DNA of 64,000 bases from Rhizophagus irregularis (Eukaryota > Glomeromycota > Glomeromycetes > Glomerales > Glomeraceae): contig NC_089430.1 in the NCBI RefSeq assembly GCF_026210795.1, positions 2,604,001 to 2,668,000 of the forward strand, written 5' to 3'. How positions within the stretch are numbered: the stretch's first letter is position 1; every line of letters begins with the position of its first letter. Position numbers and translations under genes: made by a program. Below, piece after piece: positions 12,576-24,863 of this stretch. The notes below the pieces were generated by a model. The model was given only the letters and a program-made list of their open reading frames with translations. It did not search any database and had not been told where the DNA came from.

Positions 12576-12656
12576 ACTTTCCCTTTCCCTTTCTCCTTCC
12601 TTTCCCCTTCCCCTATTCCCTTTTCCTCTCTCGCTTTTCCTTCCCTTTTTCTCCCT
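12576..12656. repeat. Polypyrimidine C/T tract
   Basis: About 80 bases almost wholly C and T, built of CCCTTTCC-like blocks, unlike the A+T-rich surroundings. It abuts the broken end of the VIT-vWA fragment at 12371. Tracts of this kind can form triplex DNA and often sit at recombination breakpoints; that role is inference. Confidence 0.8.
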
Positions 12657-13980
12657 GATCAATGTTGCTACACCTCAACGTTAGTGATCAGGTGACAATT
12701 GTCAAAAAGACTTGGACTAACGATTTGCTCACTTTTTTTAATATATTTTCGCAAAATATGGTCCAAAGAATATTATTAGTAGATCTAAAATTTATTGAGA
12801 ATTCTTTTGATTAAATTCAAGCGTATTGTATACAAAAAGTTAACTTTAACTTAATTAAACATAGGTCATTTAAACTTAATTAATGTTAAAATTGGTATTT
12901 AGTTTCAGTTAAGTCGATATTACTGATATTACTAGTGATCAACCTAATATATAAAATAATAATATGAAAAATCGCGCTTATTTATGTGCAGAGTAACTGT
13001 TGTATTTTTATTGCAGTTTTCAGATTTCTGTGTACGTTGTTACTATTAGATGATTATAATTATAGGACGATTACCGGACAAATTGTCCGGTTTTTGTCCA
13101 GTAACCATATAATAATTTTATTTTTATTAAGTAATTTGCATGCAGAGCGATAATAAGCTAAATCATCAAATATTATTATGTGATTCTTGACGCTCAACAT
13201 CCGACCTTTGTATCATAGTATTTATTTATAAACGAGAATTTTTATAAAATTAGACGCTTTAGACAAAGAATTGAAATAAATTTTTTGTGGACAAGTGGAT
13301 CATAATGAATTCCAAAAGAGGCATCTATTTGTTAAAAATTAAAAATATATTATATTTTTATGAATTTACATCACACCCGAAAAATTCCACAATCACGTGA
13401 CATACTTTTTAAACCCACGGCGTTTAAGGGACTTAATTTTTTCGTGCTCGTGCATAATGCCGTAATGTGGGCTAATTGCGGAATTTTTCGGGTGGTACTG
13501 GGCAGATTCTGATTTTAACAATAAACTCCATATCCTTTAAGAAAAAGTAGAAAAAGTTTTCATAGCAAGTCGTCTTTGTGACAAGTTGCTGTTAGAAATT
13601 ACAATGCTTTGATCGCATTACCTCGTTTAATTATTAATGTATTTAGATATAACTTCAAAAATATATAAAAAAGTGCTATGCCGATTTGTATGACGACGTC
13701 ACTTCTGCTCCACAAAAAAAGTCTCCAAAGCTCAACATGTGCACACATTTTCATTTTCATTGCTAAGAAATCAAATTATTTTTACTATTTGACGACCTCG
13801 CATTTTGTTGTTGATTGATTAGTGAGTGTACTACGATCAATAATCTGATCCTATTCTAATAGCCTAAATAGGGTTAATTGACGCATAACGTACAGTCGTA
13901 CATGTCTAATATTATGTCTAATATACATATCAGATAATCAGAACTGATTCTCTCACACTTCACTCACTTATTTTTCTAAA
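12657..13980. other. Intergenic region before array copy 3
   Basis: No gene seen. It holds a short palindrome built on CCGGACAAATTGTCCGG at about 13075 and the inverted-repeat element at 13374. The promoter of the gene at 13981 should lie in the last few hundred bases; no defined element was recognised. Confidence 0.4.
13374..13494. mobile_element. MITE-like element with 20-bp terminal inverted repeats
   Basis: The ends are inverted copies with one mismatch: left 13374-13393 begins CACCCGAAAAATTCC and right 13475-13494 ends GGAATTTTTCGGGTG. The element is about 121 bp with no coding capacity and is G+C-richer than its flanks. No clear target-site duplication was seen, so the superfamily is not assigned. 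Confidence 0.7.
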
Positions 13981-16900
13981 ATGCAAATTTACGGACTTTG
14001 TTTTATTGTTGAACAGGAAATAAAACCGATTCCTTTACAAAATGTTACTGTTGAAGCTAATAGTAAGTTCATGTTGATTATAACTTATTTTTCAATTTTT
14101 TTTTATAATGATGTTCCAAAATTGATTAAATCCATTAATTGCCAATTTTTTTTAAAGTCGTTGATATGATCGCTGAAGGTACGTCAAATTTATATAAATG
14201 ATATTATGATTATTCATTGTGGTTTTTTTTATTTATTTTTTCTTTTTTTATTAGTTACGATCAGCCAGGCATATAAAAATATTGAAAAAGACACTATTGA
14301 AGCGCTCTATAAGTTCCCTATCTATGAAGCCGCAGCAATCTGCGGGTTTGAAGCAGAAATTGATGGTCAAAGAAAAGTAAAGGGTATCGTAAAAGAAGCA
14401 AAAGAGGCTGCGAAAGAGTATACTGAAGCAATTCAGGTAATATCAAATTTAAAATAATTTCAAAATATTATTTAATATAATTAACTTTCATTTTCTTAAA
14501 TGATTAGGAAGGACATGGTGCTTATTTGTTAGAATCTGAATCCGAAGATGTGTTTCAATGTTCTGTTGGAAATATTACATCGGAACAAACTGTAGTCATT
14601 AAGATTACATATGTTACCGAACTTAAACATGATTCTGAATCAGAAAAAATTCGATTTGTCCTACCAACTAATATCGCTCCAAGATATGGTTCTTCAGAAT
14701 ACTCGTCATCTTCAAATGATGGAAAAATTCTTAATCCTGATGTTGTATCTTATTCTGATAAAGCAGATTTTTATTTAGAACTTGCTGTTACTTGTAGAAT
14801 GACTTCAGCTATTCAAAATATTGAATCACCTTCACATAAAATTTCTACTGAAATGAATATTGACGGAAATCCTAAAATTTCTAAAATTACTTTGACCGAA
14901 CAAATTACTTATTTAGAAAAAGATTTTATTCTTGTTGTTAAGAGTAAGGACCTTGATCAACCACGGTAAATATTTCACGTAATTATTTTTTGTTTAATTA
15001 CTATAATTAAATTATTTAAATTTATTTCAGAGCTTTTGTTGAGTATGATCCTGAACTACAAACTAATTGTATTATGTTAACTTTGGTTCCAAAATTTTCA
15101 TTAAATACTACTATATCCGAATTAGTTTTTGTTGTTGATAGGTATGTTATAACTCAACTACAAATTGAAATTTTCTGTTCAATTAATAAAAAAAAATGTT
15201 TTAAACAGATCAGGATCAATGGATATTGAACCTATGAAGAAAGCCGCACAAGCACTTGAATTATTATTACGTTCCCTTCCTGAAGATTGTTATTTTAATG
15301 TAGTATCTTTTGGATCTGATTATGATTCTCTTTTTCCAAAAAGTGAACTTTACTCTGAAACATCTTTATCTAAAGCTCTTAATCTTGCTCAAACAATGAA
15401 ATCAAATTATGGGGGAACAGAAGTTTATAATGTATTAGAATGGGTATTTAAAAATTCAAGAGATGATATGCCAACTTCTATATTTCTTATTACAGATGGA
15501 GAAGTTTGGAATGTTGATCAAATTGTAGAACTTGTAAGTAAACATGAAGAAGAAAAGAACGATGATTTACGTCTTTTTTCGTTAGGAATTGGTGATTCTG
15601 TTTCTCATAATTTAGTTGAATCTGTTGCTCGTGCTGGTAAAGGATATGCTCAATTTGTAACAAATGATGAAAGAATGGATAAAAAAGTCATTGGAATGTT
15701 AAAAAATGCATTAAAACCACCAATTAAGGATTATAATATTACTTGGACTGAGGTCAATTTATTGGATGAAAAAGAATTAGATATGACTCCAATTGAAGTA
15801 GATAAACCTACTATTAGTTTTATGAGTGATGACAATATGGAACCACCATCACCACCACCAAGTGATATATTTTCTGATATTAAAGTTCAACAAGCTCCAT
15901 ATATTATTCCACCCATTTATTCTGGAGTTCGATTTATTGTCTATTGTATTTTAGAAAAAAATATTGAACCATGTAAAGTTATTACTTTAAAAGCTACTTC
16001 TCAAGATGGCCCTATGAAACTTGATATTCCTTTAGATACAGTTACTTTACAAGGTTCAAAGGTTCATAGATTAGCGGCAAGGAAACTGATTCAAGATCTT
16101 AATGATGAAAAATCATTTATTCATAAACATCCTAAAAATGCTAATAAACATATTCCAGATTCATTAGTTAAAGGACATATTGTTAAACTTGGTAAAACCT
16201 TTAATTTAGCCTCGAAATATACAAGGTATAAAATTCATTTAATTATATTTACGATTAATTTATTTTGTATATTACCTATTAATTATAATTTTTTATAGTT
16301 TCATTGCAACTGATGAGCGAAATAATGAAAGTTTATCCGAGGCTCAAATAATTCCACAGAAAAGAGAAGTCCCTCAATTAATTACATCGTATAGAACGGT
16401 ACACAATTTGAGTTCATTTAGCATGAGTTCCGTAATGGGTAAAAATTAGTATTTGTATATTTTTATTTATTTATTTTTTTTTTAAAAAAAAGAAAACAAT
16501 TAATAACATTAATTTAATTTATTCATATTCACTAAGTGCAAAGTTTCTGTATGTTTGTTTTATAATTTTATTTATTTAATGGATTGAAATAATGACACTC
16601 ACTTAAATTAATCGAATATTTATATGATTTATTAGTGGTTAGTTCAGAAGATCTAGTTGAAGAGTTAGTATACAAGTTCATTTATGTTCTTATAATATGA
16701 GGATGATAACTAATATTTTTTTTTTCAAAATTTTTTTGTTTCAAGAAGTCCACAAGCATCGCAACAGGAAGTTAATGTTATTCATCAAGAACCAAAAATT
16801 GAAAATTTATTCGAATTTTTGGGATTACAATCATTTGATGGTAAATTCTTACCTAATAAAACATTTTATGAGTTTTTTTATAAAAATTATTTAGATGGTT

Positions 16901-17157
16901 TTAATAACTTTAAACAAGAAATTGAAAAAGAATTAAGTGAATTAAGTGAAAAGGAAATTGAAGAAATATTAACTAGTTGTATTGCTATTGCTTATTTGAA
17001 AATTGTTATGTTTGATGATTTTAAAGATGAATGTGAAATGTGTTATGAAAAAGCTGAAAAAGTTTTTAAGAAAATGATTGGAAATAATGAAAAAGAAAAA
17101 ATTATTATTGAAAAAGCTGAAGAATGGATTAAAAATTGGGTCAATAATAGTGATTAA
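13981..17157 (+). CDS. VIT and vWA domain protein, array copy 3
   Basis: Whole-looking member of the array. Exons: 13981-14062, 14158-14178, 14255-14436, 14508-14965, 15031-15141, 15209-16225, 16299-16438, a probable short exon 16636-16663, and 16746-17157. With that short exon the parts sum to 817 codons (816 residues) in frame; the short exon is the least certain step. VIT at about 1-130; vWA with the DRSGSM MIDAS motif across the exon 5/6 junction, YGGT and LITDG; an acidic, proline-rich linker near residue 500 (EPPSPPPSD); then the C-terminal helical module (PKIENLFEFLGLQSFDGKF). No FG repeats. Start chosen by alignment of MQIYGLCF with the other copies. The closest sibling by eye is the copy at 28126. 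Confidence 0.85.
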
Positions 17158-17425
17158 GGGTGATCAATCTGTTATTTGTTGTATTAGTTTTATTTTTTGT
17201 GTATTTTTTTATATTTAGTTAGTATATTAGTATACTTGTTATGATTATCTTTATATTAAATTTGAAACATGTGAATTAAATTTGATATGTTGGCCTATCG
17301 CGGATAGGATAGTCGCAGATCGAAACGTTGCATTTGCTTTTTGTATCACAAAATCGATAGTCACGTTATTAATCACTTTTTTGTGCAATGTGTGTGTGTG
17401 GATCTCTAATTTTTTTTTATCTGAT

Positions 17426-18890
17426 ATGGCTGCTATTAGAAACGAGACTGTTTTGGCTGCAATTATTAGAGCTAGTGCATTAACAGATCCTAATATTCAC
17501 AATGACATAACCAAACTATATGAATTTCGAAAACAAACACTTCTTGATGATGAATCTCTTACAGCAGATGAAAGAACGGAAGCAATAAAAAAATTAACAA
17601 TAAATTATGATCATAATAAACTTTTATTTAATGAAGGAACGAAAAGACGATGTGAAAATTGTTCTTTAGAATGTTTGGCAACGTCATATTGTGAACATTG
17701 TGTTCGAAACTATTTAAAAAATAATTTTTCAAATTGGACATCTGGAAATAGTGACATTGATGATTTAATAAAAGAATGTCAAATAAAATCATTTCGCCCA
17801 GATAAATTGATTGAATGGATACCATAGAAAAATTTACAAAATATTGAATATATGACTAAAGGTGGATGCAATAAAATTTATTCAGCAAATTGGATTAGTG
17901 AAGAATATGTCAAATGGAATTCTAAAGAACGACAATTAACATTTAAAGTAGTACTTAAAGAATTAGGAAATATTGAAGCTGCTAATAGAAGTTGGTTTGA
18001 TGAGGTTTATATCTGTTTTGAATTTATTTATAAATTTTTTTTTTTATTAATTAATAACTTATTAATATTGTATAAAATATTTATAGGCAAAATCACATTT
18101 GATATTAAGTAACAAATATACAGACTTTGTAGGATGTTGTGGTTTAACTCAAGATTCATCAAGTGGAAATTATATGCTTGTAATGCATTTATTGGATATG
18201 GATTTAAGAAAATATTTACAAAAGCATCAATGTACATGGGAAGAAAAAATACATGTAGTCTGGCATTTAATTGTGGCACTTCGTAGAATTCATTACAATG
18301 ATGCAATTCATCGAGATTTACATTCTGGAAATGTTTTATATTCACAATAGAAACTCTTTATTATAAAATTCAAAAAATGTGGCACGATATTCAAAATGGT
18401 AAATTTAATACTTCGGAATATAATGATTCGTCTCAAATTCAATCAAATTCAAATTCTAATCTATATTTGTTATCAATGAGTAAATTTTATCAATTTGAAA
18501 ATTTACCGGAACCAAAAAATGCAACTGAAGGTAAGCAAATAAGTTAATTATTTAATTTGGTAATTATTTTCCTTTATATTAATAATGTCAATTTAAATAA
18601 TTTAAATGAACAGGAGAACAAGAAGGTAAATAATTATAATATCATTTTCGTAATACGTAATTTTTTATAACCTTTCTTATAACAATTTATTTAAATATAT
18701 TAACTCTAAATAATTTTTTTATAGAATTTCCTAGCAAACCTTACGATTTTGAAATACCCAATAATAGTGAGTTTATTTGAAAATAGTAATATTCTTTTTT
18801 TTAAAAACAAAATTTCTATGCTTAATTATTTTTTATATTTTATTAGTTTGAAGATTTGTAATTCAGCAAAAAAGATCAAGATGAACTTAG
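17426..18890 (+). pseudogene. Deleted kinase-like gene of the Cys-rich/WIPYD family
   Basis: Relative of the kinase genes at 62108 and 37729. Exon 1 (17426-18004) starts MAAIRNETVLAA and carries the Cys-rich segment (CENC, YCEHC) and FSNWTSGN. A TAG at 17825 then replaces the tyrosine of the WIPY motif. Exon 2 starts at 18087 and runs through the catalytic loop IHRDLHSGN. Directly after it another stop occurs at 18348, and about 330 bp that should hold DFG, the APE motif and most of the C-lobe are absent; the text resumes at KKMW and continues to YQFENLPEP at about 18530. Later small exons (18614-18625, 18725-18766) remain recognisable. With a premature stop and no activation segment it cannot give an active kinase. 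Expression as a truncated Cys-rich protein is possible but unsupported. Confidence 0.85.
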
Positions 18891-19801
18891 ATTTATTTGA
18901 AGATATTATTCAATAGCAACTTGACATGGCATGTACAAAAATGTTTCGTCGAAGAATACTTCATAGATTTTCTGCGATCTTTGCTAGTTTGTAAGCATCC
19001 TATTTTAAAACCTTTAATCACCAACAAACATTAATGCGGTTAATCAGAAAGGCACCAACAAAAATTTACGTTCATACGACTATATTACTGCTAAATAATT
19101 ATTATATAGTTTTGTTTAGTATCAGTAGGTAGCTTTTCGACTATATCTTTGTGTACTCCTCAATTCTTGTCTTTATACTAAAAATAAGAAAAAATAATAA
19201 ACGACTACTATTTATTGATTAGATATGGATTACTAAAGTTTCAAGTATCTAAATTATGTTTTTTATTTAGGCACGTCACTATGTTAGTATATTTATACTT
19301 AGTAAGGGTTAAGGGATGAATTAATAAGCTGGGCCGGAAAATAAAGATGCGCATGCGCAATATGTCATGTCACTTACATCGCACGCCCCTATTCTTCGGC
19401 AAGAATTTTTCCTTGTACTGTGCATTTCAGGCCGATCGATTTCCTCACATGACGAAGTTTCCCGCCTCGCTTTATGCTTTCACGCTTACTATTGGGATTT
19501 TATTCTGATAAGCCTCCCAACATTCAAGACGATAAGTTCGTTTTCCATAATATGCAGAGTATGTGATCGCCTTTTCGAAATCATAATTTTATCATATAAG
19601 CCACATGCAATTCAAGTACCAAGTCATTGAATAAGCAAACTTAAAGATCTACAAGGTTAATCCTTTTCGATCAATAAACTCTCTAAATTTATATATCCGA
19701 TCACGATTAATAATATTCTTGAGTTTTCTAATATCATTATACCAACCAGTACTATGAAGCCGATGTTGTGCTCCTTGGACCTCCAATGCAATTCGATAAT
19801 G
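18891..19801. other. Intergenic; contains one copy of a dispersed repeat
   Basis: No gene supported. A segment at about 18905-19025 resembles one at 26290-26415 in the same orientation (both contain TCGAAGAATACTTC and GATTTTCT). A G+C-richer patch at 19320-19620 includes the palindrome TGCGCATGCGCA; the plus-strand frame at 19367-19630 in it has no recognisable protein features. Confidence 0.4.
18905..19025 (+). repeat. Dispersed repeat, copy A
   Basis: About 120 bp shared, with divergence, with 26290-26415 in the same orientation. It follows directly on the kinase pseudogene at 17426. Because both copies lie in the array region, a shared segmental duplication is a simple explanation. Confidence 0.5.
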
Positions 19802-20068
19802 TTAGAAAAAGGCATCAAGTTTTAATCCTTCCATAAAAGATGGCCGATATTCAACCACAGGCTCCTCATTAAGAAGTATCTGGGCTATTAGAATACATTT
19901 TTTCTGAAATTTGTGATTTTTCTTAGATTCTAATTCTTTTTTAAGTTCATCTATATCCTGTTCCAATTTCACAACTCTAGCTCTAAGTTCAACATTCTCG
20001 GCAACAGTATCTGTCCTATTTTTCTCCAACTCACCGATTCTGCTCTTGAGTTCAGTGTTCTCTTCCAT
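19802..20068 (-). CDS. Short coiled-coil protein or gene fragment
   Basis: An 88-codon frame starting at the ATG at 20068. The first 50 residues are heptad-like (MEENTELKSRIGELEKN, then VELRARVVKLEQDIDELKKEL) and strongly predict a coiled coil. The rest (EEPVVEYRPSFMEGLKLDAFF) is not recognised. It may be the first exon of a larger gene or a truncated member of a repetitive fungal family with such N-terminal coiled coils. No function is assigned. Confidence 0.45.
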   Translation of the reverse strand: MEENTELKSRIGELEKNRTDTVAENVELRARVVKLEQDIDELKKELESKKNHKFQKKCILIAQILLNEEPVVEYRPSFMEGLKLDAFF

Positions 20069-20798
20069 AGCCTGTCTTCCGTATTTTTTATGTAAAGCAT
20101 AGAACTATTCAAATTTTGATCTGTAGGTTAGTACACATTGATGTCCGTGCAAAAAACATATTTTTCGATGTACACTCTACATCACAATAAAAAATCATTC
20201 TTGATATCCATGTATGACTTTTGCTTTGAATGTTTTATTGATACAGAAAATAAAATATATGATTGTTGTGATAAGATTTGCAGAAATTTTTCGATAATCC
20301 AACTATTTATACCAACAAATTATCCCAACAATAACTCATGATCCGTTTTTCATTTATCCCAATCATCGATATACTGGATAAACAAAAATGTGCTGTTAGT
20401 GTCAACTATTCCTATGGACTCCTTAACCATTCTTCCCTTTCAAGCTCACGAACAATTTTCTCTTGTCCTGGCAAAAACAAGATATGTTCAGCTGTGCTAT
20501 ATTTTTATATTTTTTAACTCCATCCGCTAATGTGAGCAACTCACTTCCAGTTGTATTAGCAGAAATATGTATTAGTTTCAGACGTAGACATAGCGCTTTA
20601 TGGGGTATTAAGTTCAAATAAAAAATATGTTACGTTCATAAAACAGGTTGACCTATCATGATTTATTTTCGGCAGCACAATTACATTACACTGTATATTA
20701 AAAAGAATTTTTTCTTATATTTGGCAGCACAGTTACATTACACGATTAAAAAGAATTTTTTCTTATAAACAGCTAAAATTTCTTCTCAACAACCATTA

Positions 20799-20948
20799 TT
20801 AGTCTTCTTGAATATAACTTGACATGTCGCTCTTATCCTCAACAGAATTTATGCCTTCTTTCTTGTGATATTGTTTGTCAGGTTTAACCGGGTGTGGAGG
20901 AAGTCTACCTGATAACTTAGACTTAGATACTCCATCATTATCTTCATC
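20799..20948 (-). pseudogene. Isolated 3'-terminal exon, unknown family
   Basis: A minus-strand frame of 49 residues ending in a stop at 20799. It is preceded by a good splice acceptor (TTACAG) and is protein-like: it starts DEDNDGVSKSKLSG, has RLPPHPVKPDKQ and ends SSYIQED. No matching upstream exons could be followed; minus-strand open bits near 21050-21220 (for example IELWQMYNHARGIL) may be decayed remains. Probably the tail of a broken gene, perhaps the one whose coiled-coil part lies at 19802. Confidence 0.4.
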
Positions 20949-22469
20949 CTGTAATTACTTGATCATATTTGCTATATTGATCAAACTTTCCTGAACAACA
21001 TAGAGAGAAGTTAATAAGTAAGAAAGAGCATCTGCAAAAACAGTTAAAATATACTTTTAAATCCCAGAGCAAGGCCACAAAATCAAAAAAGTATTTTTTC
21101 TGCTCTTCATAGCAGATCGGAACAATTGCTTTATATGTATGCTTCCATTATAAAATTCCTCGAGCATGGTTGTACATTTGCCAAAGTTCAATTTTGTCTT
21201 CTATAAATACAAATAAAAATAAATAAACTTTTTGGTATCAGTAAACCACAAATCCAAATAATACTTACTATGAGTATACACAAAAAAGACACGTGTATTG
21301 GCAAATAACTTTGGTGATGCTTTTGATATCTCTCACCAATCTCTTCAAGCATATACATATTTCCTAAAAGTCATTTAATACATCCGTCCTAAGTAAATTG
21401 TGGAATCTCTCAGTGGCCATATCTGCTCATTTCTAAATGCCCGATCTCAATATGTGATCTTTGTAAGCGTGCTAGAAATCTACCATCCACTTTTTGCTCA
21501 AGGGGTTCACATTTTCGCCAATTGTAGCAGTATTTGATAGATAATAAGACAATCTCTTCTCTAAAAAAAAAAGGTTTATATTATAGTTGTATATCATATA
21601 ATAATATAAAAAGTAAAAAAATATATTTACAATTCATAAAGCAAGTGATCTGTAAGAAGTTCTCTAAGACAAGGATCAATTATATATGTAATTATGTATA
21701 GTTAAGCGTTTAAGAAAGATGGAGAATATATTGCAGCTCGTCATTATAATGATTAGCATGATCACGAAGTTTTTTATACTCGTAAAATTGCCATAAAAAA
21801 CTTAGAAAATAACATAATTTCAATGTTATACGAAGGAAATAATATTTTTAATACAATATTTTAGTATTTTTATACGCGTTTTTATACCTAACTTTTATAA
21901 TATTAATTTCACTGATTTTTATTTAAATTGTATTTGATATTGATAATATTAATATTTCAATTGTAACTTATATAATTAATAAAATTCTTTACAACTTTAT
22001 TCTTTATTTATATAAAAGTATTATCAAATATAAGCTACTGGTCTCCATTTTTTGTATTCCGTTTAATTGACTCTGCTAACACATGTTTCTTTTTAATTGT
22101 TCTTTTTCTACGAGGTGGTATAGTTTGTGGATCTATATTTTCTATATTTTCAAAAGAACTTGTCTTGATTTAATCTTTTACTACCATTATTATTACTTTT
22201 TCTTCTTTGTATAAACATTACTGCACTTTTATTTGTTTATTATTTTTAACTTGCCAACTCTTATAATATTTTCTTATTATTTTATAAAAATAAAGATCCC
22301 TCTTGAATATTTGTATTTCTAGCTTTTTGATATACTAATAAAAACCTTTTTAACATATAATGAAAGTTTGGATCTCCATTTTTAATATCTGTATTAACTT
22401 TATCATCCATTCTTTTGATAAATCAAAATCTAATGCATTATCATACGGAAAGTCCAAGTACATATTATT
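20949..22469. other. Decayed region, no intact gene
   Basis: Contains short protein-like fragments on the minus strand around 21050-21220 interrupted by stops, then very A+T-rich DNA. I see no gene, RNA or defined element. Confidence 0.35.
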
Positions 22470-23214
22470 TATTAATGTTTATTTATAATTTTATTTATTT
22501 AACGGATTAAACAATAATATCCATGAAAAAAATCCTTAAATAAAAAAATAAAATATTAACGAAATCTTTATATAATTTATTTAGTTAGTAATTTCGGTGG
22601 AGTTAAATGAGTTAGTCCAAAATTAGTGAAAAAGCATAGGTTTGTTTATATTATAATATGAGAATTATCATTGATATGTATTATTGAAAAAATGAATTTT
22701 TTTTTCAATGTATTGTAGAAAAGATAGAAAAAAGGAATTAATGAAACTAAGAGTTTTTCTGCCAGCATCACCAGCATCATCAGTATCACATATTGAAAAT
22801 TTATCCAAATCTTTAGGATCACAATTATCCAATAATAATGAATTGTTACCAAAGAAAGTTAATGTTAATTATAAAGAGCCAAAAATTGAAAATTTATTTG
22901 AATTTTTAGGATTACAATCATTTAATGGTAAATTTTTATCAGATAAATCATTTTATGAATATTTTTATAAAAATGATTTAAATGATTTTATTAACTTAAA
23001 ACAAGAAATTGAAAAAGAAATTAAGTAAATTAAGTAAAAGAAATATTAAGTAATTGTATTGCTATTGCTTATTATGTTTGATAATTTTAAAGATGAATGT
23101 GAAATGTATTATGAAAAAGTTGAAAAAGTTTTAAAAAAAATGATTGGAAATAATGAAAAAGAAAATATTATTATTGAAAAAGCATTAAAAATTGGATTAA
23201 ATAATAATAGATAA
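22470..23214 (+). pseudogene. 3' fragment of a VIT-vWA gene, with intron sequence
   Basis: Broken host gene copy holding only the C-terminal module. The readable part starts near 22741 and runs through EPKIENLFEFLGLQSFNGKF to about 23025, where a small change shifts the frame; the matching DNA continues (CYEK-like, KKMIGNNEKE) to about 23214. DNA upstream of the coding part, about 22470-22700, resembles the late intron of the gene at 13981 (16540-16740). This means the fragment arose by DNA duplication, not from spliced RNA. No VIT or vWA domain is present. Confidence 0.8.
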
Positions 23215-23764
23215 GGAAAAGCATAAATTTGTTAGAATTTAAATATTTGAATATTATTTTTATTATTTGGAATATTATATATTAACATATTAACATAAAG
23301 TTGGTTATACATACATACTATAGTTTATACATTTACATTAAATAAAAAAAATTTAACATATATTAAGTTAATAAGGTACTTCACTTAATAATTAATTAAA
23401 ATGATGATATTAAATTTGTTGGTAAAAATAAAAAATCAAATTACTTTCTTTTTGTCAGCTATAATTCCATTAATTTAATAATTTAATAGTAGATTTAATA
23501 ACAATATTCTTTAAATATTCAATAAATGCAATATTATTTGTTATCGTTCAGCCAAAATAGGATCATGCAGATTTTCATAGACCGATATTTTTATTAGCCA
23601 TAGCAATAACACATGATTGATATAATAAAGTGCGAGTAAAAAAATGGCGCAAATGAATATTTTGTAGGAAAAGTTTAAATAAAGCTTATAAAAATGAAAT
23701 TTATGATGTTATTAATTAATGCATGATCAAAAACGTCAGAACGATAACACTTTTATTGGATGTC
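23215..23764. other. Intergenic, no feature seen
   Basis: A+T-rich DNA between the 3' fragment at 22470 and the nested inverted-repeat element at 23765. No gene or repeat recognised. Confidence 0.4.
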
Positions 23765-24045
23765 TATCGGTCACAGGGCCCTTCATTAGTCCTGTTCAAA
23801 ATCGTTTGGTCGCATTTTTTGGTCGGTTGTGGTTTAATTTGATTGGCCGGATCTTCTTGCATTTGTTTGCGCCACCGATCTTTTAGACCAATATTTTTTT
23901 ATGTTTTTTGGATCGAACTTTTTCTACCAATAAGATTGCTTTATTCCTAACTGATCGAAAAATGATTTTGAACAGGGCTATTTATTGGTGAAAATGGCCA
24001 CTACGTGGCCCATTTTCATCCAATCATTCGGTCCTGTGACCGATA
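23765..24045. mobile_element. Nested inverted-repeat element (MITE-like)
   Basis: Outer ends are perfect 13-bp inverted copies: TATCGGTCACAGG at 23765 and its complement ending at 24045. Inside is a second inverted pair, CCTGTTCAAAATC at 23791-23803 against its complement at 23964-23976. Either one small element sits inside another, or a single element has two-part termini. A palindrome around 23990-24016 (AATGGCCAC-TACGTGGCCCATT) lies between inner and outer right ends. The inner left end resembles the left end of the element at 41375. No coding capacity. Confidence 0.7.
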
Positions 24046-24596
24046 TAGCTACTCCCCATGTATTTGTAAATTAGATATTTCAAAGCCTAATAAGTTCCAG
24101 AAATATATATATACAGTATGTGTAAGTAAAGTTATGCAGTGTAAGGTTTTGATTTGTGTAGAGTTTGTAGAGTTTGTATATAGTCAGATTACATATTTTT
24201 ATAAAATTGGCATTTAATATACCACTTTTTGCATGTTATCTAACTACCGTTCGTTATATTGATATGATATACTGATATACACATTATTGATATCTAACAA
24301 ATAAATTTATTTATATATATATTTGTATTACTATAATTTATTAATTATACATCTCATTTTTTTTTAACACATATAGTTAAGCTTTAATATAATAATACAT
24401 CAGGATCTTGATGGTATATATATAAAACTATCAACATAGAAATCAGAAATTTTTAAATTTTAAGTACATGTTCTATCAAGTTTATTACTATTCTCATAAG
24501 AAACCCATGTGAGGAAACCAAATAAGCATTGGCTATGACTACATTATTATTACATTATCGCATTAGTAATTGTATCTGATATTATTAAGAGAACCT

Positions 24597-24863
24597 TTGT
24601 TTATGATCGGTTTGTCCGTGGCGCAGCATATGATCGTCAATGATCATTATTTTTTGGCCGATGAGAATCATTATAAAGAATATACAAAATTGAGAAATAT
24701 AAATTTAGAAAGACTAGAAAGTAATGAAATCTGGAAAAGAATATATGAACTGATAGAGAATAGTGATAAAGAGATATAAAGAATTATGTAATGAAAAGCA
24801 TTAGATACAGTTAAAAATAATAAAGCAGCTGATTTAAATGGTATACCATATAAATTGTTGAAA
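24597..24863 (+). mobile_element. LINE reverse-transcriptase fragment
   Basis: Short remnant of a non-LTR retrotransposon. At 24796-24863 the reading EKALDTVKNNKAADLNGIPY matches the well-known NKA-(A/P)-G-(P)-DGIP block at the start of LINE reverse transcriptase, with the glycine and aspartate changed. The region before it (24625-24779, YKEYTKLRNINLERLE, then a stop) fits the linker that precedes this block. The catalytic domain and both ends of the element are gone. Confidence 0.6.

Noticed and set aside
19367-19630. An 87-codon plus frame in a G+C-richer patch
   Set aside because: No domain or codon pattern, and the patch itself looks like decayed repeat DNA.
24597-24863. A working LINE
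   Set aside because: Only the linker and the first reverse-transcriptase block are recognisable, with a stop between them; no catalytic core or ends.
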